Positions 20,590 to 30,719 of a DNA stretch of 64,000 nt are shown one piece after another; positions within the stretch are counted from its first letter, which is position 1; each line of letters begins with the position of its first letter. A program made the translations under genes and the position numbers. Under the pieces are notes generated by a model. The model ran no database searches. It was given only the letters and a program-made list of their open reading frames with translations, and had not been told where the DNA came from. This DNA comes from Strigamia acuminata (lineage: Eukaryota > Arthropoda > Chilopoda > Geophilomorpha > Linotaeniidae). The stretch lies in NCBI GenBank assembly GCA_949358305.1, contig OX442314.1, forward strand, positions 39,343,211 to 39,407,210, given 5' to 3'.

Positions 20590-22033
20590 AATGCAAACCG
20601 AAGTGAATGGCAGGCAAGAAATAATGAAGATCATCGTCTCGCCGTAGGACGAATTGAGAGAGAAGGAATTACACAAACAATCAAAGAGAGATTGGAGTCA
20701 GAATTAGGTGTTAGATGCAGTGAACTTCTTAGGTTCAGATGCATGTCATCGATCCAATGCACAACTTATTTCTCGGCATAGCCAAACGGGTAACAAACCA
20801 ATGGATTAATACCGGAATTCTCAAAAAACAACAATTAAAGGAGATGCAAGAGCGAATAAAGCATTTCCTCATAATGTGGGTCGTAAACCACACAAAATTG
20901 AAAGTGGGATAGCATCGTTTACAGGCGATGAGTGGAAAAATTGGACAAATATTTTTTCACTTGTCCTTTTGCACGATTATTTACCAAAAGAAGAATTAGA
21001 ATGCTGGCGGCTGTTTGTTTTGGCATGTGAATACTTGTGCAATCGAAGAATTTCTGACACTTCAATTAATTTGGCCGATAATCTTCTTCTCACATTTTGC
21101 CGTACATTTTCACCTTCTCTTGCATTTAGCGGAATGCATGAGAGATTATGGCCCGGTTTACTCTTTCTGGCTTTTTTCATTTGAGTGGTAATTTCAATTT
21201 CATTATAAAAGAATAATTATTAATTTTTTTTAAAAACCATAGGTACAATGGAATTTTAGGACAAGAAAAAAACAACAACAAAAATATTGAAGAACACATC
21301 TTAAAAAAATTTTTGCAAGATGTCCACATCTCCACATGCACGGCTTAGAGATGTCTTTTAACGTATCCAACCCAGAAATAGAGATTGGAATAACTGACTT
21401 GTTAGTTGAATTAAGAAAAGAAAAGCTGAAAGGATCATTATTTTCTACAATCAGTTGCTCCAGTGAGCAGATGCCACACCGTATGTTGTCAGTTGATTGG
21501 GCAGTATCAATTGATGATTTGGAAGCACAAAAAAAAATATTTTAGTGTTTTTACTGATGAAGAATTGGTTGAATTAACAAACATGTATAGATTTTTATAT
21601 CCGAGAGTGACTTAGTTGTTCCTCCTAATGCTGAGAAACGCAAAAGAATTGACATTAACAACTATTATTTTGGCTGTTAAAAAACAGGAACAAATAGTTC
21701 GTCATATATTCTTGCATCATGGTGTGGCGAAAACACATCTAGCATCAGCAGTAGTGAAGAATTAACACCAGGAAGAATAATTGGAATATAATTTCATCAT
21801 CTGCGCTTGGATAGTAAAAACACATGTAATCACAAAGGTTAATTGGTTTCGAACATTACCAAATCGGTATAGAAGAAAATATGGCAAACCTATTGAAATT
21901 TACAGTGCAGTCTGTCATGATCATGGCATGGCTAGCTTTATTCCAATACAAAAACTAACAATAAATTGTGCCTGCTTGCTTGAAAAGCAAGGACGTATTA
22001 ACACAATAGTCGTATGCCCATTAAAAAAATAGA
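20590..22033 (+). pseudogene. EnSpm/CACTA-like transposase gene
   Basis: Pieces in order: NRSEWQARNNEDHRLAVGRI; MHVIDPMHNLFLGIAKRVTN (about 20740; DPMHNLFLG is the key tnp2/Transposase_21 motif); IASFTGDEWKNWTNIFSLVL and LECWRLFVLACEYLC (20900-21040); YGPVYSFWLFSFE to YNGILGQEKNNNKNIEEHIL across an intron at 21188-21242; MASFIPIQKLTINCACLLEK near 21930. Frame changes near 20870 and 21125 and several stops separate the parts. Normally the transposase of a cut-and-paste element; this copy is dead. Termini not identified. Confidence 0.75.
21188..21242 (+). other. 55-bp intron in the CACTA-like gene
   Basis: GTAATTTC...CCATAG. Joining the flanks restores FSFEWYNGILG, the conserved transposase sequence, so both splice sites are fixed by the protein. 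Confidence 0.75.
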
Positions 22034-22168
22034 AATTTTGTGTTTATCAAGATCTCAAAAATGTGATTTTTTTAATATCTCTATTTCAATTAAAAGATTT
22101 AATGTTTTTAAAGAGTTAATCAGTTCTAATTAGTAGTTGATTATTATTATTATTATGAGTATTATTGT

Positions 22169-22296
22169 TGTAGCATAGTGAATAAAGGATAACCTCATTG
22201 CTTGAACGCTAGCTAACTTGTGTTTAATGTACTCTATGACCTTGCACTCCTCCTTGCGCCTCGCGCCCTCTATCGGTTACATTTAACAACACTACA
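22169..22296 (-). repeat. 3' LTR of the Mag-like element
   Basis: 128 bp, identical to 26794-26921 as read. Confidence 0.95.
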
Positions 22297-22309
22297 TCCC
22301 TCCCCTTGT
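22297..22309 (-). other. Polypurine tract of the Mag-like element
   Basis: Minus strand ACAAGGGGAGGGA abuts the TGTAGTG start of the 3' LTR. Confidence 0.85.
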
Positions 22310-22442
22310 CCGGAGTACAACAACAATCAAGAACAATTCGACAAACATTAAATTTGATAACAATAATTCGACACCAAAACAATAATTAATAAAATTCGAC
22401 CATCAATAAGTTCTATCACAATTCAGTATATAGTTCACAGTT

Positions 22443-25400
22443 TCACTTTTTTCTCTTCTTGCAACACATATCATAGTCCTTTTGCCACGACGGCTTGTTT
22501 GTTTTCCTATTTGATTTCCTCAGCACGAATGGATCCTCGGGTTCCGGCACAGCCGGGATATCCTCCGGTTCCTGAGCGGGTGGAACAATTCCCTGCTCCC
22601 CTCTCTCTTCCACTCTCGACTCCGTATCACATAATGGCGTTTTTTCCTCACTTTCATCACTCGTCTCCAGCTGCGGGTCCCTTCCTCTCCCTCCGTCATC
22701 CTCATCCATCTCCCCATCCCCCTGTCTTACTCTCTCCAATTCCTCCCCTCTCTCTTGACGTATCTTCTTGAAGAACGATGAGTTTCGCACCACGTTCTGT
22801 CTTCCCCTGTTGGCTGTCACTTGAGAACCCGCTATCGCTATAATTCTGAACGGTTCCGGATCATACGGTGTTGTTAGTTTATTCACCTTCCTTCTTCTCA
22901 CCAGGACTACGTCTCCCACCAATAGCCCGTGTTCCCGAACATGCCTCTTTCCATCTGCCAAACTCTTCATACTCCCCTTCTTTTCCTCATCTCTCTTCCT
23001 CATTATCGCATCGTTTGGCCTCACGAAAACTTGTGGTAACCTGGTCTTAATCGGTCTGCCGTACATCGCGTCGGCCGGCGAAACTCCCGTGGTCGCATGT
23101 GGAGTCGCGCGGTAATTTAGAAGGAACTCGTGGACTTCCTCGTGCCATTTCCGTCCCTCCGTAACCGCCGTCAAGATCGCTTTGTTTAAAGTTTTCATTA
23201 AACGTTCAACTTCTCCGTTCGCTTCGGGCCACAGCGGCGTAACTCGATGGTGTCGCACGCCCATTTCGGCCAGAAAATCCGCGAACTCGCATGACGAAAA
23301 TGGCGGTCCGTTATCGGACTTCACCGTCTCCGGGATGCCCAACTCCGAGAAACGCTTTCTCAGAAGCGCGATGACGCCCCGAGCCCCCGTCGACGACACG
23401 CCGTCCACAAATGGGAAGCGTGAATACTCGTCTACGATGACAAATAAAATCCTGCCGTCGGGAAACGGTCCTAAAAAGTCAATTGCGACCTTCTGCCAAG
23501 GCCGGTCGGGTAAACTGGACATCTCCAATGGGGTCCTCGATTTTGTCACCACGGTTGCTTGGCAAGGAATGCATCCCGCTATAAGCCGCTCCACCCGCAT
23601 ATCAATTCCGGGAAACCACACCTTTTGGCGTAAGAGCATCTTGGTTTTCACCACTCCCTGATGTCCCCGGTGAGCGATCTCCACTACTTTGTCTCTTAGT
23701 GACTCGGGCACCACAATTCGATCGCCCCGAAGGATGATTCCGTCCTCAGTATTCGTAAATTCTTCCTGCAACATTTTAAACGGTTTTAAACATTCTTTTT
23801 TCCATGTTTTCTCACGTTCTGCTCCCTCCTGTGTCAGCGCTTGTTGTAAAAGTTTCAAACTGACATCCTCGTTTGTACACTTCGCAATCTCCTCCCGTGT
23901 TAGTGATTTCGGCACACGAGTCCTGACCACGAAATTAACATATCCCTCCACGGTCCTCGACATGGCGCCGTCCTTCAGGCCTCTTGTCCCCGTATGTCGC
24001 GACATATAATCGCTGGGGTTGGAATTTCCTCTCGTGTACTTTACCTCGAACACATATTGTTGTATTCGAAGGCAAAGCCTCTCTATCCTTGCCGAAGGTC
24101 GCGCTTTGCGGTTCCCGAAAATGCTTATTAACGGCTTGTGATCTGTGAAAAGGGTAAACATTGTTCCATATAAGTATAAATAGAAGTGCTCGATGGCCCA
24201 AATTGCCGCCAAGGTTTCACGTTCAATTTGAGAGTATCTACTCTCTACATCCGTTAAAGTCCGGCTGGCATACGCCACTACTCGAGGTTCGCTCTCGCCG
24301 CTCCTAATTTGCGCCAAAATTGCGCCGAGTCCATTTGGCCCCGCGTCTACCGTCAGGTGCGTGCTTGCCGTCGGGTCATGATAGGCCAGCGTGTTCCTAT
24401 TTCCGAGCTGCTCCTTTATGCACATCCACGCCTCCTGATGTTCCTTTTCCCATCGAAACGGCCCATTTGAACTTTTCGTCAGGTCCCGCAACGGTTTCAA
24501 AATTTTCGCCATATCTCTGACGAAACGAGCACAATAAACTACCATACCGAGCAGACTCTTTACCTCCGCTGACGATTTTGGGATTTCCATCTTATCGATT
24601 GCCTCCACTTTTCGTGGGTCAATTGAGACCCCGGCCGCTGAAAATACATGTCCAAAAAACACTATCTCACCACGGCGCACCTCACATTTGTCCTCGTTTA
24701 AAGTCAGTCCTTTTTTTTCCAGTCGCTTCAAAACGGCGTGCAGCGCCGCGTCGTGTACCTCCACAGTTTTTCCTACAATGAAAATGTCATCAACAATGTT
24801 AATGCAACCCTGCAAACCCTCGATCACTTGACGTATGGTGTCCTGGAATAACTCAGAAGCTGAGTTTATCCCAAACAATAGCCTTTTAAAACGAAATAGG
24901 CCCACATGAGTCGCAAAGACAGTATATTTACGAGATTCCGCATCTAACTCAACTTGATTGAATCCATGATTCAAATCGAGTTTTGAAAAAAACCGCGCTC
25001 CCTCCGCCAGCGCCACAATGTCTTCCAACCGCGGCGAAGTGTGCCTAACCCTTTTAATCGCTCTGTTCACTTCCCTTGCGTCAACACAGAGGCGGATCGC
25101 GTCGGGGTCCGGGTCTTTGGGTTTGTCCACGCAGTGGATCGGTGAGACCCACGGCGTCGGCCCCATTCCTTCGTCGATCCGTTCGATCACATCCATTTGC
25201 AGCAATCGGTCGAGTTCTTTTTCGACCTTCTTTCTTAATCGAAATGGCAGTGGGCGGTAGCGCTGCGCCACCGGCGCTACTTCCTCGTCCACGTGTAGGT
25301 GAATTTGGTATTCCTTGAGTTTTCCCACTCCCTGGAATAATTTGGGATATTGTCTTTTTATCTCCTCCTCCAACGTTGTTTTCTTGATATTGTTCACCAC

Positions 25401-26714
25401 CTGCACGATTCCCAGTTGTTTCGCCGTTGCGTAATTCAACAATGACTCACCCGGCCGATCCACCACGTACGCCGTCGCTTCTAATTCCATCTCTTCGTAA
25501 CGGATCATTAATGTCACTCGGCCCAATAATGGCAGCGGCTCGGATGATCCATACGTCATCAGCTTAGCACGACTTTCCTTCAACATCGGTTTTAACTTCA
25601 TCGCCCAATAATCCTCTCTGCCCAAAACATTCACTGAAGTTCCCGAATCAACGATGAATCTCGTATCCCTACGCTCTTCCCCCACTGTCAAACACACTTC
25701 CGGCATCTTTGGGCTCCCCTTTCTGCCGTCTGAACACAAACCGATTGTAAACAACTCCTCATCATCACTCTCCTCGACATAGTCGCACTTCACTGCATTT
25801 ATTTTGTTATTAGCTTCCGCCCCCTCCTCTCGCTTTACTCGACAAAAGCGCACGAAATGACCCGTCTTACCGCATCCCCGACACGCCACTCCCCTCGCCG
25901 GACAGTCCTGTGGCGTGACGTGTGGCCACGCTCGACCGCAATTAAAACACTTCCTATTTCCCGAGCCACGGGATCCGCCGAATCCGCCACGAGCCGCGCC
26001 ACCTGTCGATTCTCTCCTACGGTACCCCGTTTCACTGTTCGCTCTCCTCCTGCCCTCAGTCGATGCTCGAACCAGGTTAATTTCACCCGTTACCTCTTTC
26101 TCGCTACCTTCCATTTGTTTTGCTTGCCACTCCGAGGCTTCGTATCCTCGGCCCAGGTCCAGAAGCTCTTTCAATGTCAGCGTATCATCACGCAACGCCT
26201 GTCGTCGTAATCGGTTCAAACTTGTCCCCAGAATTATTTGGGATTTAATCTCGCGGTCATCGTCCTTAAAATCGCATCCCACCGCTAAATGTCTCAATCT
26301 CATCTGGTATTTATCTAACGGTTCCGTCGCCTCCTGGCGGGACATTCGGAATGTATAAATGCAAAATTCCGTATTCTTTTTGGGAATAAAATAGGCAGTT
26401 AATGCGTCCTTTACCGTTTTATAGTTCTTATCCTCCTCCTCTATCACTAAAGTCTCATAAACGGCGAACACCTCCTCACCCGCCTGGTGAAGTAACGTCG
26501 CCATTTTCCTCATATCGTCCTTGATTCCCGCCGCCAACATAAACATTTCCAGCCTGCTAATCCACCTTTGCCAACGCTGGGATTGAGTGGTGGTCTCGCC
26601 ATGAACATCGAATGGTGGGATGCCTGCCGACCGCAGAAAACCAGACGTCGCCGTTTCATCCGCCATATTGTCGCGTTTCGCGTCTGTTTTACTCTCCTCC
26701 TCGCACAATTCCAT
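22443..26714 (-). CDS. gag-pol: Gag-Pol polyprotein of the Mag-like gypsy element
   Basis: One frame of about 1420 residues; the frame extends to 26729, with likely starts at ATG 26714 (MELCEEESK) or 26666 (MADETATSG). Gag core residues 50-200; two zinc motifs, CFNCGRAWPHVTPQDC and CRGCGKTGHFVRFC (261-296); protease IVDSGTS (DSG 361-363); RT with FSKLDLNHGFNQ and active-site VDD (646-648); RNase H (HLTVDAGPNGLGA); integrase zinc domain HRGHQG...CIPCQ, catalytic AIDFLGPF, KSDNGPPF and NGEVER; acidic tail ending CCKKRKK. RT has RLLFG where RLPFG is usual. No stops or shifts. Whole replication machinery in a single product cut by its protease. Confidence 0.95.
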   Translation of the reverse strand: MELCEEESKTDAKRDNMADETATSGFLRSAGIPPFDVHGETTTQSQRWQRWISRLEMFMLAAGIKDDMRKMATLLHQAGEEVFAVYETLVIEEEDKNYKTVKDALTAYFIPKKNTEFCIYTFRMSRQEATEPLDKYQMRLRHLAVGCDFKDDDREIKSQIILGTSLNRLRRQALRDDTLTLKELLDLGRGYEASEWQAKQMEGSEKEVTGEINLVRASTEGRRRANSETGYRRRESTGGAARGGFGGSRGSGNRKCFNCGRAWPHVTPQDCPARGVACRGCGKTGHFVRFCRVKREEGAEANNKINAVKCDYVEESDDEELFTIGLCSDGRKGSPKMPEVCLTVGEERRDTRFIVDSGTSVNVLGREDYWAMKLKPMLKESRAKLMTYGSSEPLPLLGRVTLMIRYEEMELEATAYVVDRPGESLLNYATAKQLGIVQVVNNIKKTTLEEEIKRQYPKLFQGVGKLKEYQIHLHVDEEVAPVAQRYRPLPFRLRKKVEKELDRLLQMDVIERIDEGMGPTPWVSPIHCVDKPKDPDPDAIRLCVDAREVNRAIKRVRHTSPRLEDIVALAEGARFFSKLDLNHGFNQVELDAESRKYTVFATHVGLFRFKRLLFGINSASELFQDTIRQVIEGLQGCINIVDDIFIVGKTVEVHDAALHAVLKRLEKKGLTLNEDKCEVRRGEIVFFGHVFSAAGVSIDPRKVEAIDKMEIPKSSAEVKSLLGMVVYCARFVRDMAKILKPLRDLTKSSNGPFRWEKEHQEAWMCIKEQLGNRNTLAYHDPTASTHLTVDAGPNGLGAILAQIRSGESEPRVVAYASRTLTDVESRYSQIERETLAAIWAIEHFYLYLYGTMFTLFTDHKPLISIFGNRKARPSARIERLCLRIQQYVFEVKYTRGNSNPSDYMSRHTGTRGLKDGAMSRTVEGYVNFVVRTRVPKSLTREEIAKCTNEDVSLKLLQQALTQEGAEREKTWKKECLKPFKMLQEEFTNTEDGIILRGDRIVVPESLRDKVVEIAHRGHQGVVKTKMLLRQKVWFPGIDMRVERLIAGCIPCQATVVTKSRTPLEMSSLPDRPWQKVAIDFLGPFPDGRILFVIVDEYSRFPFVDGVSSTGARGVIALLRKRFSELGIPETVKSDNGPPFSSCEFADFLAEMGVRHHRVTPLWPEANGEVERLMKTLNKAILTAVTEGRKWHEEVHEFLLNYRATPHATTGVSPADAMYGRPIKTRLPQVFVRPNDAIMRKRDEEKKGSMKSLADGKRHVREHGLLVGDVVLVRRRKVNKLTTPYDPEPFRIIAIAGSQVTANRGRQNVVRNSSFFKKIRQERGEELERVRQGDGEMDEDDGGRGRDPQLETSDESEEKTPLCDTESRVEERGEQGIVPPAQEPEDIPAVPEPEDPFVLRKSNRKTNKPSWQKDYDMCCKKRKK

Positions 26715-26774
26715 CAGCCGCAACCACACCGCTCATTTACTGTTCGTATGCACTCGTATCGCGTCTATTTCATC

Positions 26775-26792
26775 AAACTTCCCTCGTCGCCA
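26775..26792 (-). other. Primer-binding site of the Mag-like element
   Basis: Minus strand TGGCGACGAGGGAAGTTT, one nucleotide after the 5' LTR. The start TGG matches a tRNA CCA end; the tRNA is not identified. Confidence 0.65.
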
Positions 26793-26793
26793 A

Positions 26794-26921
26794 TGTAGCA
26801 TAGTGAATAAAGGATAACCTCATTGCTTGAACGCTAGCTAACTTGTGTTTAATGTACTCTATGACCTTGCACTCCTCCTTGCGCCTCGCGCCCTCTATCG
26901 GTTACATTTAACAACACTACA
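26794..26921 (-). repeat. 5' LTR of the Mag-like element
   Basis: 128 bp; on the minus strand begins TGTAGTGTTGTTAAATG and ends ATGCTACA. Confidence 0.95.
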
Positions 26922-27274
26922 ATTGTTTTATTAATTTTTTTTTAAATCTTTAAAAAAAATTATCATCTGCATTTCATTATTTATTAAGCAAACAAACCAA
27001 CACAAGCGAAGATTTGGGAATCGTGAAAACCAATTCATCGGTGCAACCTGAGATATTATTGAGAAAAAGGAGAAGAACAGACGGGGGTTACATCAACAAT
27101 CGAGTCAATTGAAATCCCACAATCAGGTGGAACGAGGAACGAGGATTATAAGAATTGTTTAACAAAATGTATGAATGCATCTGATTGCTTTTCCGATTCC
27201 ACGTCCGCGTTCGATGACACCGCCAAGTCCAATTCCATTGCACGATTCACCGCCACCAGCTTTATGCATGTTGC

Positions 27275-27600
27275 ATGCAGCGTGTTCGGAATAAGGCTTT
27301 GGCAAATCCAGACGCGGCGGTTCGGCAGCCAGGACGAGGACGAGGACAAGGACGCGGGCGTGGGCGTGGAAGCGGACGTGGTCGGGCTTCGAATGAGCCA
27401 ATTGCAGCACCACAGCCAGCAATGTGTGTTGTGTGCCACGACAGACGACCAAGTGTCCTTTTTCTTCCGTGCAAGCACGTGCATTGCTGAGAGCCATGCA
27501 CAAACATGCTTGAGAAAGGTTGGCATTTCGACGAATTGAACAGGTGGGTGCCCGACATGCAACAGTCATCAGAAATATGATCGATGGTGTGTTTACACTA
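27275..27600 (+). pseudogene. RG-rich RING-finger protein, frameshifted
   Basis: From MQRVRNKALANPDAAVRQPG it has an Arg-Gly run (RGRGQGRGRGRGSGRGR, about residues 22-38), then a RING start CVVCHDRRPSVLFLPCKHVH followed by a stop. The remaining ligands lie in other frames: CRAMHKHA at about 27486 and CPTCNSHQKYDRWCVYT at about 27550. Together they make the C..C...C.H..C..C...CP.C pattern of a RING E3 ligase. Two frameshifts break it. RG repeats suggest RNA contact (inference). Flanking 26922-27150 holds nothing recognisable. Confidence 0.6.
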
Positions 27601-28430
27601 TAAAGTTTTTATATTCGTTTGTGTTCATTTTGATTTCGTGACTAAATAAATGTTTTTTTTTAAATAGTTTGTTCTGTTTTGTTCAGTGATTTTTATTGTA
27701 AAAAATAAATAAATAAATACCGTATGTGACCTTGTATAGGAATGTTAGAATCCATGAAAGTTTAGGGCTATAAAACAAATAGCATTTCTTGAAACAATGA
27801 TGCCATCTTGTCGTTGCGCAACAATCCAGTCGTAAACCTCTGGATTTTTGCTTCTGCCACAATCGGGTTTCTTCTTTTTCCAATTCGCGATTTTCTTTTT
27901 CGCATGCAATTAAACCGCGAATCGCAATTCACACATTCGCGGCAGTGCGCAATCGCGACCCTTGCCTGACAGCAACAAAATTCGCGATTTCGGGATTCGC
28001 GACAGGATTTGCATATTAATGAGTTAATTTACATATTACAAAAATTGATGAAGTGATCTAAAGTAATTTTGAGAAAAATTACGAAATATAGATAAAATTG
28101 GTTTGTGATTACAAATCAAAAAGAACTTTAAAAATTACTTGTTTTCATTTTCAAAATCAATGTAATAGGGTTAAATGCTTTGATCTTGTTTAATGTTTTA
28201 CTTTGCAGTTGGTAATAAAAGCCAGAGTGTGTGAGTACAAAGCAATTGAATGGCCACTTAACCAGAGGCTATTGCTTTGAAACTTTCCCTTATTCATTTC
28301 AACTACTCACCCCCTCGACCCCCCCTCGACCCCCCCCCCCCCCCCGACAGCAATTCCAAGCCAAACCCAAACTCTGATCTTGCCGACCCCTATTCAATTT
28401 TAACATCTGCTTTCTTAAATTAAGCATCTC
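27600..28430. other. Intergenic AT-rich stretch with a GC-rich inverted-repeat patch
   Basis: 27905-28010 is rich in ATTCGCG/CGCGAAT in both orientations, as in small foldback elements. A 16-base C run lies at 28330-28345. No gene seen. Confidence 0.4.
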
Positions 28431-28587
28431 ACACATATGTGAGAAAACATTAAATCTTACATTTCAAGTTCCTGTCTTTTGTGTAGACCTTGCCCTCTAC
28501 AGACTATATGTCGCCAGACAGGCAATCGATTAATTACCTTCCATCCTTGCTCCAATTAAAAAACTTTCCTTTGTGTAACCCCAAAGT

Positions 28588-28740
28588 TATATAAAGCCCT
28601 GAACGATCCAATTCCGCTCACTTTTGAAGTATTTCTTGAGCATCTTGTTGCGTCCAGAGCCCCTTCATCCCACCTGAGCAGAGAATTGTAGGACGACTAC
28701 TGAAAGACCAAATTCGTACTCTACAAGTACACTGACGGTA
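28588..28740 (+). promoter_or_regulatory. TATA-type promoter and leader with splice donor, probably of a retroelement
   Basis: TATATAAA at 28588-28595, then a leader ending ACG/GTAAGAC near 28737. The following 28815-28915 segment is shared with 59757-59860, where it precedes a Gag-like ORF. This suggests the 5' end of an LTR-type element whose body is missing here. No LTR pair found. Confidence 0.35.
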
Positions 28741-28814
28741 AGACTGTATCTTTACCAATTATTTTGTAAGAGTTAGATTTGGATATATTTCAGTAAGGCG
28801 ACTGATAATATCCC

Positions 28815-28915
28815 CCCAGAATTGAGTTTTTTTTTTATTCAAGCCGACTTGTAGAAATTCTAGCATTTTGTTAAAAGGCCTATAATTAGCTAGCCCCTTT
28901 TAACTACTTCAGTGC
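28815..28915 (+). repeat. Leader repeat shared with 59757-59860
   Basis: About 80% identical over 100 bp, including the block TTCAAGCCGACTTGTAG and ACATTTTGTTAAAAGG-like sequence. At 59.9 kb it lies just upstream of the ORF at 59965. Confidence 0.65.
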
Positions 28916-28951
28916 TAAGTTTTCGAAGCCGGGTTGTTTAGTCGATTTTTA

Positions 28952-29040
28952 CTTAGTCGACGCCGTTTAGTCGACCAGGTCACTTAGTCGACGAAAGTTG
29001 TCGACTAGGCGACCTGGTCGACGAAACGGCGTCGACTAAG
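28952..29040. repeat. Palindrome built from TAGTCGAC motifs
   Basis: 41-nt arms (28952-28992, 29000-29040) pair with three mismatches around the loop GAAAGTT. Each arm contains several spaced GTCGAC hexamers, so it is a repeat within a repeat. Confidence 0.85.
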
Positions 29041-29326
29041 CGGCGTACAATATATTTACATAAAAATGTTTTTTTAAGAAGATTTCATTTTTCAATACAC
29101 TTTAAACAGATAAATTTAGTGATGTTTTTGAAAAAAATTCTTTTAAAATAACAAAAAAAAAACTTAATTTATTTATTTTACATACATATTACAAGTTACA
29201 AAAACAATTACCATTACAAATTGGAAGAAAAAAAATTCAATCATTTGGGGTTTTAGTTACTAGTAATGTTTATACAAGTATTTTGTTATAAACTTTTGTT
29301 TTTACAGAAATATTTTTTAGCTAAAG

Positions 29327-29551
29327 ATGTTGCACAAACTCCTGATCTGCCAAGCTGATCTGATGTCAAATGAAACATTTTATTTAATGTTGCACAAACT
29401 CCTGATCTGCCAAGCTGATCTGATGTCAAATGAAACATTTTGTTTAATGTTGCACAAACTCCTGATCTGCCATGCTGATCTGATGTCTAATGTAACATTT
29501 TATTTAATTTTGTTTCCACTCTACAAACAGATTCCTGATTTCTCAATCTGA
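29327..29551 (+). CDS. Small ORF made of a 60-bp tandem repeat
   Basis: Three exact-period 60-bp units (29327-29386, 29387-29446, 29447-29506) encode the 20-residue unit MLHKLLICQADLMSNETFYL, followed by a short hydrophobic tail. Units differ by a few bases. The period is a multiple of three, so the frame is kept. Whether it is translated is unknown; a TTTTTACAG acceptor-like sequence precedes it (about 29300). Confidence 0.4.
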   Translation: MLHKLLICQADLMSNETFYLMLHKLLICQADLMSNETFCLMLHKLLICHADLMSNVTFYLILFPLYKQIPDFSI

Positions 29552-29559
29552 ATTCCATT

Positions 29560-30139
29560 CAGAATGAAATTAAAAATTAAATTTGCTTAAATGCAGCTAA
29601 AAAATCAGAAATTATACAGAACCAAAAAATATAGTACAAATTGAAAGAGATAAAACAATAACCTAAATTTGTAGCTTGTCTTCTTCCCAAGTTGTTGTCA
29701 ACATCATCTGCATTGATTGCTCATGCACATAAGCAATATTTAGCACCAAAATCGACTGCTTTGTCCTGGAATTAGTGAGACATTGCCAAAAACAACATGC
29801 ACGAACCAATGCGAATCAATCAATCAAGGAATCGATTAGAAACAACGAACGACCCAAAGATGACTCGAAAACCCAACGCCAATCTCCCGAATAAATTCAA
29901 TCGCGTAAACTCATTAACATAAAGGAAAATGCCCACCTAAAACTTTAAATGTGACAAAATTTAAAGTTTTAGGATAGTCACGCCAGCTATCCACAAACCA
30001 CGGCCGATCAAGATGCCGGAGTCGCTGGGGACGACGATGTCGCAACCACCGCCTCAGACATTCGAAGAGGTGAGAGTTTAACGACCCCCGAGACCAGGCG
30101 GTTTTCCAGACCACTGCAATCGGGCGGTCACGCGTCGAC
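29560..30139. other. No recognisable gene
   Basis: AT-rich to 29910, then more GC-rich DNA from 29990 with overlapping frames on both strands, none assignable. Confidence 0.3.
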
Positions 30140-30679
30140 GGCGCTGGCGACCCCTAACCACCTGAAGCCAACACGCATTGCGCTGGTATTCTACCAACAT
30201 AGAAATATGAATCATGCCAATCACGGCAAGCAGGAGTGCTTGAGGAGGAAACAGGAGAGGACCAGTCAAGGATGCGCACACGACCCGCAGTCAGAAAAGC
30301 AAGGGTATGAAAATCCGCCGGCCCGCCGCTGGGGTGTCGTTGCCATCATAGCTCCACTATAACTTCCCACTCGTCATCACCATCGCCAGCAGATCTGCTG
30401 GCAAGTTTGACACAACGCAAAAGAAAAAAAACATTTGAAGTTGGTGCGGAAGAAAGAATGGAAGTGAAAGGGATCATGAATAAAGCACTGAAATTTCTTG
30501 AATCGCGACAGTCACATGATAATTCATTTGCTAATTATTTGTTCCAGAGGATGGGAAACTTACCACTGGAGAAACGGCAATATGCCGAGATGCGTTTAAT
30601 AGAAGTATGGCACCACGTCGCACATCTGGCGTTTACACCTAAGACACATCTGGAGCTTGGACACTCCTTGTGGTTTTAG
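30140..30679 (+). CDS. BESS-like protein, probable C-terminal part
   Basis: The clear segment is 30407-30679: TQRKRKKTFEVGAEERMEVK, then SFANYLFQRMGNLPLEKRQY and AEMRLIEVWHHVAHL. An F..yl...L..lp..+r..a...I pattern is the BESS-type protein-interaction motif of MADF-BESS proteins, which often accompany Harbinger transposases. An upstream frame (NMNHANHGKQECLRRKQERT, about 30205) may be an earlier exon. TAG-terminated within 10 residues after the motif region; AATAAA at 30714 could be its polyadenylation signal. Confidence 0.4.
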
Positions 30680-30719
30680 CCACGTCCTGTTTATTGTAAC
30701 TTGCCTTACCCTTGAATAA

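Larger units (their letters stand above)
22169..26921 (-). mobile_element. Complete Mag-like Ty3/gypsy LTR retrotransposon
   Basis: LTRs 22169-22296 and 26794-26921, 128 bp, TG...CA, identical as read. Target duplication ATTGT at 22164-22168 and 26922-26926. Primer site and polypurine tract are in the right places and a single gag-pol ORF fills the interior. Short LTRs and a fused gag-pol fit the Mag-type branch (inference). Very recent and possibly still mobile. Inserted just downstream of the CACTA remnant. Confidence 0.96.

Noticed and set aside
22499-26358. Several + strand ORFs of 60-160 residues across the Mag-like element
   Set aside because: All are antisense to the gag-pol frame, whose domains are clear.
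27146-27569. Two minus-strand ORFs of ~137 residues over the RG-RING gene
   Set aside because: Mirror frames of the CG-rich RG repeat; the RING pattern is only on the + strand.
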